Assembly (NCBI GenBank): GCA_040954595.2
Contig: CM082584.2
Location: 1,116,001 to 1,180,000, forward strand
DNA from: Balanoglossus misakiensis
Lineage: Eukaryota > Hemichordata
Direction of reading: 5' to 3'
DNA length: 64,000 bases
Shown: piece after piece, positions 12,901 to 24,055 of the stretch
Numbering within the stretch: the first letter of the stretch is position 1
Layout of the letters: each line of letters opens with the position of its first letter
Notes under the pieces: model-generated
Told to the model about the DNA's origin: nothing
The model's database searches: none
The model's input: only the letters and a program-made list of their open reading frames with translations
Made by a program: the position numbers and the translations under genes

Positions 12901-14100
12901 CCAGTGGGTTAGAGATACAGCGTTTTATATTAACATGAATTAACATGAAACTAAAAATTTGATGGTTTACTTAGGACTGCCTTGATCCATGGTAACCTCA
13001 TTAAATATGTACATATCTAATTCTAGGCTATCCAGTTGCGGTAGAAACCTGGACATGGACAACTTTGGGGTCAAAATCTTTTGACAAAATGTTGGGTGAT
13101 CTTGGGTAAACTTTGACCTACATTCCTATATCTTGGCATCCGGCACAGATACATCCCTGACACTTGGAGTGATGGAACTGCATAATGGAGTATTATGTCT
13201 CAGCTAGTCACAGTGCTTTTGCTGTGTTTTATGTCTTTTATTCAGCCAAATTAGATGTTTTTCATTACACATTGGCTGTGTTTGCCAGTACTTTTTAGCT
13301 GGTCACACTGCCTTAACACAATGTATTCTCAAAATACTCTGCAATCTTTATGAAGCATATACAGCAGACAAAGTTGTGGTAAGACTAAACTTGCCCTTCT
13401 TTGTGATTAAAGCATGACCGGCCTGTCTTAGGTGGCCCCTACCTAGGGGCTTTACCCGTCATTGGCTCACAGTCTGAGAAATCAGCTCTGCAGGGAAGTT
13501 AACGATGTAACCCACCATTAAAGCTTGGATTTCCGCTTTTTGTATTTGATGCCTGGCTGAGGCCTTCTTAGGATCTACCCAACGCTGAGTAGGCTATCCC
13601 GTCATTGGCACACAGTCTCAGGGAGGGAGTCAAAAGTTCAGTATACCATCAAAGCCTTTATATTGTCCATTCTTTTTAAGAGAAGGCTGGCTGCTGTAGA
13701 AAAATGTTGATCTCAAATTTATCATGTCCAAAAAGCCAGACTTCCAGCCCTATTGGTTAGGCTGGCATTAGGTAAGTACATAATTAATGAGGCAAGACAT
13801 AATACTCAATCAAATAGTTCCATCACTCCAAGTGTCAAGGTTGTATCTGCTCCGGATGCTAAAATATAGGAATGTAGGTCAAAGTTTACCCAAGATCACA
13901 CAAATGTTTGTCAAAAGATTTTGACCCCGAAGTTGTCCATGTCCAGGTTTCTACTTCAGCTGAATAGCCTAGAATTAGATATGCACATATTTAACGAGGT
14001 TACCATTGCTCAGGGGGGTCTTAAATTAACCATCAAATTTTAGTTTCATATTAATGCATATTAATATAAAACACTGTATCTCTAACCCTACAGGTAAGCC
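12901..14100. repeat. Internal inverted repeat within left arm
   Basis: 12901-13200 is the reverse complement of about 13794-14100; landmarks are the TTAGAGATACAG motif and the CTTGGAGTGATGGAACT motif. The loop of about 590 bp (13201-13793) contains no coding sequence. The same nested arrangement is present in the right arm around 32150-33370, so it predates the arm duplication. Confidence 0.75.
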
Positions 14101-14638
14101 TAGAATTAGGTACATGTACATGCGTAAGTTTTTGACAAGACAGTTAAGCTGTAATATATGTACATGAACCTTGACAATTGACTTAAAATAACATAAAGGC
14201 AGAACTGATACTGATTGGAGATAGATATTACTTATGACAGTGATGTTAATTACACCAGGAATGTTTGTCTTAGTATACGGTAGCTAACCGACTGCTTGAG
14301 GTTAAGTAATGAAAGTGCCCACTTGCGATTCACCTTCAAATAGCTACTTAGTCTTTGGTACATGTACATTGTTTTTCCAATGATTAGACAAAGGATATAC
14401 ATACGTGTAATTAAGGTTGGGTAGCATTTTCAATGTAATAAGCCCTGCCTTCACTATAATCTTACACCAAATCAACACTGTTCAGTAATGTGATAGGCTT
14501 CAAAGCGACGCTAGTTACATCATAATTCCCAGCAAGGGGTATTAGTTTATTGGGCAAGTGGCATGAGTGAGGCCAGACATTAGTTTTGGAAGCAAAGCGG
14601 ACAGAACACTGCCGGGCATAGACTAGGTAGTTCTGAAT

Positions 14639-16026
14639 AGTCATGTTTCATAAGTCAGGTCCATGACATATGTACCGACATCTGTGATTGGTCCATCTGG
14701 TAATCTTAGGTCCACTTGAGGCACGGTGATTGGAGGGACCTTATGTGTTAGGTCTTATTATTATGTATTATTCACTAGACCTTGTAGGTTAGGTCTTATT
14801 ACTATGTATTATTCACTTTACAGCTCCCTGATTGGTTAATGTGTAGGTCTCCAATTTTCACTGCCTCGTTATGCAAAGTCTTTTGTCCTTCTGAATACAG
14901 TTGTCGTATTCTGTCTGGCATGCTGCCTGCGCGTTGTCGAAGCTCGATCCCAGTGTATAAAGAAAGGCACTCATATAATGATTGGATTTAACCTTTCCTT
15001 CACTATTCATGGCATTTTTTTGTGATACTGTGAACTAGATACTCGAAATAAAAATTGCCAGGAGAATTTTTTTATTTTATTTCCAGTGGCGGTTTGTTGA
15101 AATGGGCTAGTGTTTTGTTACGTAATGCTTTTCAGCGCATCACTTCGTGTAACACCTGGCTGAATACGAAGTGTGTGCTATTCATTCGAGCAAACCAAAA
15201 ATATCTTACAATAGAACTGTTTAGAATAGCATTGCATTTCTTTAATTGGGATACCTCATTAGTTGCTTTACAGGTATGATTACTTTTATTGTACTTCTTT
15301 CACGAAGCTGCACCGTCATAGTTCCATTTTTATGAAAACAATATACGAATGTATAAACAGACAACATACTCCTTTTCACAACATCTACGTCAAAACAAAT
15401 TTACTTTAAAATAGTAAAACAACAATAATAATATTGATGATGAGAAGTAGGAGGGTGATTTAAGAAAATATACAACTGTTAGCAAAAATGCTTAGATGTG
15501 TTAATCAGATTTTCAAAGTCCATCTAAAAATCATTTAATCTTTCCAGGGTGCGGTTTATGTTGGAGATAGTATCAGTCAGGCTATTTCTCAGAAAATTAA
15601 TGAATGATCTGCGGACATCCCGAATAATGTGTTACCACAACGCTAGCCAGGAAGCACATGGGACATTTCACAATGAGGCAGTGAACACTGGGAGACCAGA
15701 CTGACACGTTAACCAATCAGGGAGCTGTATGGTGAATAAATACATATTAATATGACCTAACCTACAAGGTCCTGTATTATGAGGCAGTGAACACATGGGG
15801 GACCAGACTGACACGTTAACCAATCAGGGAGCTGTAAAGCGAAAAATGCATAGTAATAAGACCTAACCTACAAGGTCTAGTGAATAATACATAATAATAA
15901 GACCTAACCTACAAGGTCCCTCCAATCAGCGTGCCGCAAGTGGACCTAAGAGAAGCGGATAAACCAATCAAAACATGCAATACATGTGTATAGGACGTGT
16001 AATGTAGGTCATTTTGAAACAGGACT
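14639..16026. mobile_element. 1388-bp long-TIR DNA element, left-arm specific
   Basis: The ends are AGTCATGTTTCA and, reversed, AGTCCTGTTTCA. The inverted match extends roughly 250 bp inward, including ATTGGTTAA and GACCTTGTAGGTTAGGTC blocks; part of the right-hand terminal region is duplicated at 15670-15790. It is flanked by AAT at 14636-14638 and 16027-16029. The opposite arm has the uninterrupted site with a single AAT at the equivalent place near 28480. No transposase frame is present, so it is non-autonomous; the superfamily is uncertain. Confidence 0.7.
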
Positions 16027-17036
16027 AATGTGACCATGGACGTTACCACATTAGACTCTGTATTGTAAGTTTCTGAAGAATCGCAAAAAATCATCAACAG
16101 TCTACATGTACTTCAACCTTGTGAGAAGTACTGTATAACACACAGGATATACTAGTCACTGTTGGTCAGGTTATTACACACTGTGGTCCCATCTGGGGAT
16201 TACACAAAATTAGGTATGTCTGTGTTCATGGGAAAAATCATGTGACATTGGCAAGCAGATATGACCTTCTGTAAGAACATTTCAAAGGAACCAGACAAGT
16301 ATTTTAGGGAAAACAACATTCAACAATGACAAAAACTGCCTCAAACCACATCTATCCAACTATCAACAAATTGTATAATATCTACTTCAATCACCACGCC
16401 TACCAAAGTTGAAAGCAATCTGACTAGTAGTTTCAAAGAATACAAATTGCAAAAATTGCCCCAAGACCACAATATGTAAATTTCACCAAAATGATATACA
16501 ACATTACTTGGGTTACCTCTTGGAACAAGCATACCAAAATTTAAAAGAAATCTAAGGAGTTTCTCAGAAAATGAATTTTGACCAAAAATGACAGATTACA
16601 AATTCTGCGACAATTTAAACAAAACCAACTATGATCACCTACCGGAAGTGTCATACTAAATTCTAAAGAAATCAGCCAATCTCTTTAAGAGGAAAAGATT
16701 TTTTTTCAAATGGTAAAACAAGACAAAATAATTGCATAAAAAATAGACAATTCACGATATAAACTCAAAGTATATCAGGTATGATGACATTACCTACATG
16801 CATACAAATGTTCAAAGCAGTCTAACCAGTTGTTGAGTTTTGATCAATTCCACATATTTCACAGGTTATTTGCGTATTTTTGCAATGACAACTTCATTTA
16901 AGCAAAATCCCATCTACACACCAAAATAAAAAAAGCGTGGTTTCATGTTTTGGATCAGGGCAGACATACATCCATATATACATGTAACATGCAGACACAC
17001 ATGTACACACACACACAAACACATGCATACATGGCT

Positions 17037-17089
17037 GCATACATACATACATACATACATACATACATACATACATACATACATACATA
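17037..17089 (+). repeat. (ACAT)n microsatellite
   Basis: About 13 perfect tetranucleotide units. The related position in the right arm (27440-27480) has only a short TATG-rich run. Confidence 0.9.
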
Positions 17090-17137
17090 GGGAAACGGTC
17101 TGGTAATCAATGTTGTGACACTAGCATTAGGCCTTAA

Positions 17138-17592
17138 ACCCCGGTGCGGAAAGTACTGGGGTTCGGATTAACGTGTGTTTGTACAGTTGTTTATTTGGGA
17201 GTGGTCGTCGTGCATAATAACTGTGTAATTGATCTCATGTACATAGAAAATAATTGAACACTTTACACCTCTATGCGATTGACAGCTGTTTGAATGGCGT
17301 GGTTATTGTTTCCCAGGGATGCTTCTGAAAAGCACTGAAACCAGATTTCTCCCAAAATCATCGTTGTTTCAAAAGCTCGTGTACTTTTTCATCGATAACT
17401 TTATGTTGTGTGTGTTTATAAAGCCAACCACTGTCGTTGTGTGGTGTAATTCTTTATGCTTGGATCTGTTTGGGCCGATTTTCATAGAGCCAAGATCGTT
17501 AGAGCCAAGATCGTTGGTGTTGTCTGTTGTCAGTCAAACGGCATTAAGATTCGCCACTGATTTGGGGGGTCTTTTATACCACGCATCGGGGT
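17138..17592. mobile_element. 455-bp TTAA-flanked MITE, left-arm specific
   Basis: It begins ACCCCGGTGCG and ends with the complement of ACCCCGATGCG, and is flanked on both sides by TTAA (17134-17137 and 17593-17596). The other arm keeps the empty target GGCCTTAATG, as reverse complement near 27370. TTAA target duplication is the signature of piggyBac-type insertion. No transposase is encoded, so it is a non-autonomous member. Confidence 0.75.
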
Positions 17593-19056
17593 TTAATGTT
17601 TACGATATCAGGACAATTTATATCATATGAAGTTTTATGTATTCATAATTATTCAGAGAAGCAAATTTTTAAAAATGTGAAATTGTTATCAATCGGATGT
17701 GCACTGACAGCATGCTTATATGGAATACAGGTACTCTAACACAATCAGTCATAACACTTTTGAATCATCAATAAATAACATATAGAATAATTTTACAGGA
17801 TTTAATTATTTATATTTGAACGCAAAGCGTAAATTCCCTTGTGCCATGGAATTCACAATCTGCAACTGGTGGGGTCCTTCTGCCAGTAAGAAGCATCAGA
17901 TAAATTCTGCATGCTCATCACCGAGGCAATTTAGGTGTACTTTTGTACTTTGAGAACTGTCGGTTTTCGCAACTGAAACTCTGCTCACAGGACGGAGGAA
18001 AAACTAGAATGACAACAGCTATGTAAGCTAACAAAAGAAACACAGAGCATAGTTCTCCATACTCATATTTTAATGCAATAATTTTTGCTGAAATTGGGGC
18101 GTCCGTGGGCAGGCAAAGGCAGTTCTAACTCAACTTGCAAATCAGGCCCATGTCTCTTGTTCCCTGAGACTGTCTGGTTCTAATAATAGCTGTAAGAACA
18201 TAATCGTTGACCAAAGGGTTGGTTCAATTTTGCAACATTTTATGATTTCAAGCTGTGCAATATTTGCAACTCTGTTTCAACTTTGGTTGGAGGGATGATG
18301 ATGAAGCCATTTCACTGACAAAATAGCACTACTAACTGACATCCATATTTGTTTACAGTCAAATGCATTGCCATCAGAAAAATGCATACGAAAAAATTCT
18401 TATGTGAATAATACACACTTTCTTGCACAACTGCAAACTCTGTCACATTTGTGAAATTTTAAGGAAATTCATTCATTGGGTAGCTTTATGAATTCTTAAA
18501 CAAACTTAGTCATGAAACCTAAATGGTTACCGTACACATCTGGCGGCTCGACTTCTGTGATATGATAGTCTTCAATTAATGTGTATGTGATTCCATACAA
18601 ATCCATATGATTACCTGAACGTACAAAATAAATAAAAAATAAAAAATAAATTAAAAATAAATAAGTATCTCATACATATGCATAAGTGCTTGTGATAAAT
18701 ATATCCTGTATTTAAATAAACCTGTCATTTATTGACCTCGTTTTCCTATTAACCCAAAGGACTAGATTGCACTGTAATATTATTACAGCTTCATTTCAAT
18801 GCAACAGGTACACTACATCATATTGGAGCAAATATGCCAGCTCAACATTGATATAAAGAGTGTCAAAATATTGGTGGCTACAAAAGCTTGTGTCCCTTCA
18901 ATCCATCCTCGCACTCAGGTGAAAACGAACGTCATTAGTTTTTGGGAAAAAACCTCTGAAATCAATTTCGGTGAGGCCAAATGTGTTCCAAAGGCAAACC
19001 GTTTCTGGTAAACAAATCAATGGCAAATAATTACTTCGGCGACATACCAATCAGTC

Positions 19057-19239
19057 AACATGGCTGCCTAATCGTTGGATAGCCCGGTTTCATCTCGCGA
19101 TCATTCTGTCTTCCGATATGGCGTTGCATGGTTAAATTCGTCTCTTCTTTGCCGACATAGTCAGGCGACAGCGGTCCAGAAGCATAGGCAGCGACGCCAT
19201 CTTGTTTACAATGTGAAGTATCGACTGCGCATGCTCAAT
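19057..19239. promoter_or_regulatory. Promoter-like motif cluster at inner end of left arm
   Basis: Three motifs typical of animal housekeeping promoters lie within 180 bp: AACATGGCTGCC (19057-19068) and CGCCATCTTG (19195-19204), both YY1-like, and TGCGCATGC (19226-19234), NRF1-like. The same three lie in mirrored order in the right arm. An open frame across it is also open in the other arm, but the differences are mostly amino-acid changing, which argues against coding. Confidence 0.35.
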
Positions 19240-19884
19240 AATTTTCCGCGTTTTTTTTTTGCCAACGGCGCGCGCGCGGTGTCTGGTATAGAGAAAATAA
19301 CATGCAAGTGCGCGATTATTCATTTGTAAAAAATCAGTTATACATTTGTCATCAACGTTTGAAAACTTTCAATGATCTTACCTCGGTAAGCATTTCAAAT
19401 AGGTACATTTTTATTTAGAACCATCGTATGTGGAAAATAATAAAACATAGAGTGGGGATTGGCCCTATGTTTGACTTGATCATACCCAGCTCGGTTTGCG
19501 TTTTGTCATTGACGAGGGTGTCAGACTTTTGCTGAGAGAGTGAGTTTCTATAGCGTAAACGTTTATCGACTGGACTTTCTGTGCGCCAACAATTACATTA
19601 TTTGTGGCCGGGGAACACGTGCAACTTTTGATGACTGTTTTTCTAGCGCCGTGTTTTTATCTTACGACCTAGAATACCTGCTTTCGTCACCATGGTCTGC
19701 TTTGCACGTACTATGCTTTCCAGTTTATGTAGCTTGAAGTTGTACCACATTTTGGTTTCCGAGCTGTAGCGAACATAATACTATATGAAACTAATAGCTA
19801 CGTGTTGACCGCAGCGACTGCGTGTTTTTTTGTTGTATTCCCAACCTACAGTTTATTCTCATGCAGCTCAGACTGAGGTCGCTT

Positions 19885-20217
19885 CTAAGAGAAAAAACAA
19901 CAGCATATTTTGGCTGCTGCCAGACCAGGAATGGAAAATCTTGAGTGGCGCTGGGCTGCATTTCTCTGTAGGACTGTAGTTGTATTGTTCAAGGGTTCGC
20001 CAGCATCGCCTTCAGACTTGTTGTCATAGTCACTGGTGGCGGTTTGTCCTGCACTACTCGTCGTTCTATTTGATGTGGTGGTATTATTCCCAGATGTCTG
20101 TGCCGAGGATCCTGCCCGTTTTCCGATTCTCTTCGTTTTGTCGGCCATTTGCTTCACTTTTTCTGTCATTGTTGCGACGTCAGTCTCTGTTGTTGTTCGA
20201 AGGAGGCGAAAGTCCAT
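19885..20217 (-). CDS. Uncharacterised 110-codon open frame
   Basis: It starts with ATG and reads a Thr/Ser/Asn-rich, moderately basic protein containing MTEKVKQMADKTKRIGKRAG and ending in a Cys cluster (ICCCF). No domain is recognised. Codon choice and composition look more protein-like than most frames nearby, but the overlapping frames on the other strand are also open, and no promoter or splice evidence fixes it. It could be a first exon of a minus-strand gene or a chance opening. Confidence 0.2.
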   Translation of the reverse strand: MDFRLLRTTTETDVATMTEKVKQMADKTKRIGKRAGSSAQTSGNNTTTSNRTTSSAGQTATSDYDNKSEGDAGEPLNNTTTVLQRNAAQRHSRFSIPGLAAAKICCCFFS

Positions 20218-20314
20218 TCACCATTAATAGCCGAATTTCCAAGATCGTCCGTTAATTACAATGCGACGTCACGCTACCATGTCCTAAGAAAGACTACAGG
20301 GCACATTTTTTTAT

Positions 20315-20429
20315 CTCGTGCGCACGACTTACGTGTGCATGTGATATTTTCTCGTGAACACGAGTGCGCTCGCAATTTTCTCGTGCGCACGAGATATGCA
20401 CGAGATAGCATGTTTCTCGTGCACACGAG
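20315..20429. repeat. Cluster of CTCGTG-CACGAG palindromes
   Basis: Four 14-bp palindromes of the form CTCGTGNNCACGAG (first copy ends GAC) lie at 20315, 20351, 20380 and 20416, with half-copies between and after (to about 20470). Spacings are 36, 29 and 36 bp. Confidence 0.7.
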
Positions 20430-22502
20430 AAAACATCTCGCTGGAACAAGATACTATCTCTTGCACAAGAAATAGAATAACTGGCAGCCACTATGATGTC
20501 TGCCACAGGCAAATTTAAATATTCCACTCTGGATCTTCTTTCAGCCCTTCGGAAAACATGAGCATTTATGAAATCCGGCTCTCAATTTTTCGAGAAGTTC
20601 CAGCAGTTGTGGTGTCGCCAAAAACGAATGTATGCCATTCCTGGCGGAAAAAAATATGCAAGAGACGCTTGCAATACACTGCCATCTACCTGACCGCCCT
20701 ACATGCCTTAATGTAAGGTAGAAGGTCGGGCGGTAGGAAGAGTTCACCAAAAGAGGGCGCATTTTATCATCCATTGATTTATACTGTGTACGAGCAGAGA
20801 AGCCTCAGTGTTCGCGGTTAGAACCGTATCGGTAAGACAAAGACAGAAGAGTTGACAGACAGCAAACCTATTCAGTTTATATAATATAATTCTTACTGTA
20901 AAACGTTCCCTGAATAAAGCCTTGTGCTCATAAGAACATTGAAGATTGTCGCATACAGACCGACACCCTTTTATCTATTGTAGGTATTGAATAGAACGCT
21001 AAATACCTGTGTATTTCTTATTCATTAAGCAATGATGTAACACAACAAGTTTCGGACAGTGTGAAGAAAGGGCCAAAGCACTCTTGCAAGTTAGTGTTGT
21101 GTACTCTTTTCCAACACTGCTGCAAGCTGTTCAGCACCTGATGCTGCTTGTATCTCCGATGACAAATGGACAGTCTGTGTGCTGTCAAAGTAAATCCATC
21201 AATTTTGCGGAGCTGAAAGGAAAATGACAGCTTGTCAAACTCAAATCTGCCAGACGAAATAGGGAAAGAAATGCATAACAGGTAATCCACCATAGTATGA
21301 ATTTTAGCCAGCATCCTATGAAATGCGGTGAAACGGAACTGCAATTAATTTTAAATGAATTCTGCTCAAATTGTTTTGTTAGTTCTCAACATTGGATTGG
21401 AACCGTTAAATATATTGTACCGTATAACATTATCATACAGGTTAGTATGTCAAATATTTTTCCATTTGGCATTTTCTTCTTGAGGTCATTTCAACAGTAT
21501 GCACACCACAGTTTGTGAGATATGGACAGAAACAAACAGGAATCTATGCAATGTTATAATAGTATATTATTGTTAACAAGAAAGCGGCAACTCTCTGCCT
21601 GGCAGAGAATAATGATAGTCTTTTTGAAAAAAAGGGCGTGCTGAGGATATGGTCAGTCAAAAACATACATGTATAAGGTATGCCTGAACTAATTTTTAAC
21701 ATGGTGTACATAAATATTTATGCATTGTCACAATGACTGGAGGTCTTTAAATGACCAAGCTGTATGGACACCTCATTCAATGTTACATATATTTGTTATT
21801 ACATGTTTATTGAAATTGCCAGTTGTCTGTTTTAATTCTGGCAGTTCTGCTGTGTCTTTTGTCTTGCCCTGACAGAATGCAGTAATATTTGCAGTACAAG
21901 AGGAGTGTCAGTAAATAGTGGAGCAATATCTTTCTACGAATGTACTCATGCATTGCTCCAAAGTGAAGTACATTCGCAAAACCAGTTTGGGAAATCGGGA
22001 CTCTTTTCAAGATAATACCACATTTTTGTGGATGTCACATGACATGGAAACACTCTAGAATCACGATTGAGATAAGGTTTCGGTTTGATATACCACTTCC
22101 TTGTTATTTCAATCTGTATGTTTTCTTAACCCCCTCCCTCGAAAAAAGGTAATTGAGGTAATTGTAAAATTACCTGAAAACAAACAGGCTACTCTAGCCT
22201 CCATTTTATGAGGTTTGTGATGTAACATATTTTGAATTTCGTGAATCGATCAAAAGTTTCCGTGCACCAACTATCAAAACTATACCAACAAATAATTTGG
22301 GCAATTCATAAGGAGAATCTAGTGGGTCAGCGGCTATAGAACTGACGTAAGTGTAAGTATCAGAGGATTGTGGGTACGAGGCTGGGAAGAGCAAAACTCG
22401 AACACTCATGAAATCTACACGTGACGCCAAATTCTTTGTAATATGAACAGTGGAAAACTGCCATGCCATCCCTCTAAGTGCAAACTTCCAAAGATTTCAA
22501 TC

Positions 22503-22580
22503 TGGTGATATTTAAAAAAAAATATTTTATTCAAATTCATGTGGTGATATTTAAAAAAAAATATTTTATTCAAATTCATG
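22503..22580 (+). repeat. 39-bp direct duplication
   Basis: Two adjacent identical copies of a 39-bp AT-rich unit containing TGGTGATATTTAAA. Confidence 0.9.
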
Positions 22581-22975
22581 TTATAAATTAAACTTGCATC
22601 TATGATATAGAAATGACTCTGTCTTATATAACAAAAATACAAATAACTTGGTTAGATGACCAAAGATTTCCCATCTCGAAAAGTTTCTACCAAAATGACT
22701 AACTCCAAATCTGCTAAGAGAGCCCTAGCAAATTTAATCACTGCACATTACTCTCGATAAAACGAAATATTGCGCATTCATTTTGTCCTTGAATTGAAAT
22801 GCATGGCCAGTGTTCATAGACTTCACACACACAGGATGTTTAAGGAGTTGAATTGTTATTGACAGCGACCAGGTCGGTAGATTCTATAGGATGAAGAAAA
22901 AATGAAAAGACAGTCAGTACATAGCTAAATTCTCCTATACAAGGGCGTCTTCAATTGGTACAGTGACTGACTGAA

Positions 22976-23018
22976 TGGATGAATGAATGAATGAATGAAT
23001 GAATGAATGAATGAATGA
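22976..23018 (+). repeat. (GAAT)n microsatellite
   Basis: About ten near-perfect tetranucleotide units. Confidence 0.9.
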
Positions 23019-23669
23019 TGAACGGATGAGTCGTAATAATATGCTTCAATCATAGGGGCTTTGAAAATTATTAAAATAAAATAAAAAATAATGTACTCAC
23101 AACCGACATTTATACAACAGACAGCTCAAGAAACTCCTCCATGTGTACAATACTTTGCCAATTTAGTGACAACATCAGCTTGCAGAGCACGTGAGCACCG
23201 CTTTCGCCAGCCTGTGGTGCCCGCATATCTTTTTTGTTCAGCAGTAACATGCACGACACATGCAGAGACACAAACGTCCATGTTGCAAATTGTAGATGAA
23301 AGCATCAGCTGCGCTGGTTTTATGGTCAGCATCACTGGCTGTTACATGAAAACTGTTTGTCACATACGTTAACCAACATATACGTGTATCTGTATGGAAA
23401 GAAAGTAGGCTCACCCCCGGTACAGTATTATTTTTTTTGCATGCACGCAATGGAATTTGCTAAACTGGGATCATCTGCGCGCATTTCAAAACGTGCTCGT
23501 TGCTTAACTTCGCGTGCTTTACTACTCACAATTATTCCACTTGTGAACGAACACGTCACCCAATTTTACAGTGTAGCCATGTGGAAAACCGGTGACAAGG
23601 TAATATTTCATTCGAAGATCAACCTACGTTCAGAAAGTTTGCATTGTGGTGAATTCTCACTGCTCTCGC

Positions 23670-23704
23670 AATGCGGTCTGTGGCTCACTGCCGCAGACCG
23701 CATT
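23670..23704. other. 15-bp stem, 5-nt loop hairpin
   Basis: AATGCGGTCTGTGGC, loop TCACT, then the complement with a single T-G wobble pair. It is GC-rich against an AT-rich background, so the stem would be stable in RNA. No T-run follows and no known RNA family is recognised. Confidence 0.6.
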
Positions 23705-23904
23705 ACACGTAGAAATAAATTCTGTACGTCACAGTTCGTAGGTCGCATAGGTCATGGAGTTAATCCATTATACATTGCGGCTTACAATTTCTCGTGACCC
23801 TCTTATCATGCAGCTTGTGTGTTACTGACCACTGACGCATGTCAAAACACTCAATATTTTTTTTAAATTTGCAAAATCTTTCATTTTAAAGTTATGATAC
23901 TCAC

Positions 23905-24055
23905 TGCAGATAGCATTCTTTTCAGTAGGAACTATTTCTGCTGCCATTTCAATATTGTCTGTATTCCATGTAAATATATTTCCTCCAATTGAACAGTCCC
24001 CCGCCAGAGCTGCAACCTCTTCTGCAGTCAGAACTTTTGACCACATGTATGTCAT
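23905..24055 (-). pseudogene. LamG/pentraxin-like exon fragment
   Basis: Read on the minus strand it gives MWSKVLTAEEVAALAGDC and GNIFTWNTD, matching the late strand of pentraxin/LamG-like jelly-roll domains (W.rvLs.eEv..la..C....GN...W). A good donor (GTGAGT) follows at 23904-23899. The expected upstream residues appear to continue in another frame across a stop at about 24055, so either the exon is frameshifted or its start is misjudged. A stretch on the same strand near 21180-21090 (SEIQAASGAEQLAAVLEKST) could belong to a downstream exon. The domain match is from recognition of the family pattern, not an alignment. Confidence 0.45.

Larger units (their letters stand above)
9174..19239 (+). 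repeat. Left arm of giant inverted repeat
   Basis: Read as reverse complement, this segment aligns along its length with 25527-39819. Checkpoints: 9174-9230 with 39770-39819; 10670-10880 with 38560-38730; 11960-12130 with 36420-36680; 12900-13200 with 33010-33370; 13530-13680 with 32580-32720; 14460-14630 with 28500-28660; 16030-16600 with 27610-28460; 18360-18830 with 26170-26640; 19057-19239 with 25527-25709. Divergence is obvious by eye (substitutions and small indels), so the arms are not recent copies. The arm is non-coding. It carries two insertions absent from the other arm (14639-16026 and 17138-17592). Confidence 0.85.

Noticed and set aside
19075-19236. ORF at the inner arm end, also open in the right arm, as a conserved protein
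   Set aside because: The differences between copies mostly change amino acids, the opposite of purifying selection, and the DNA motifs look regulatory.
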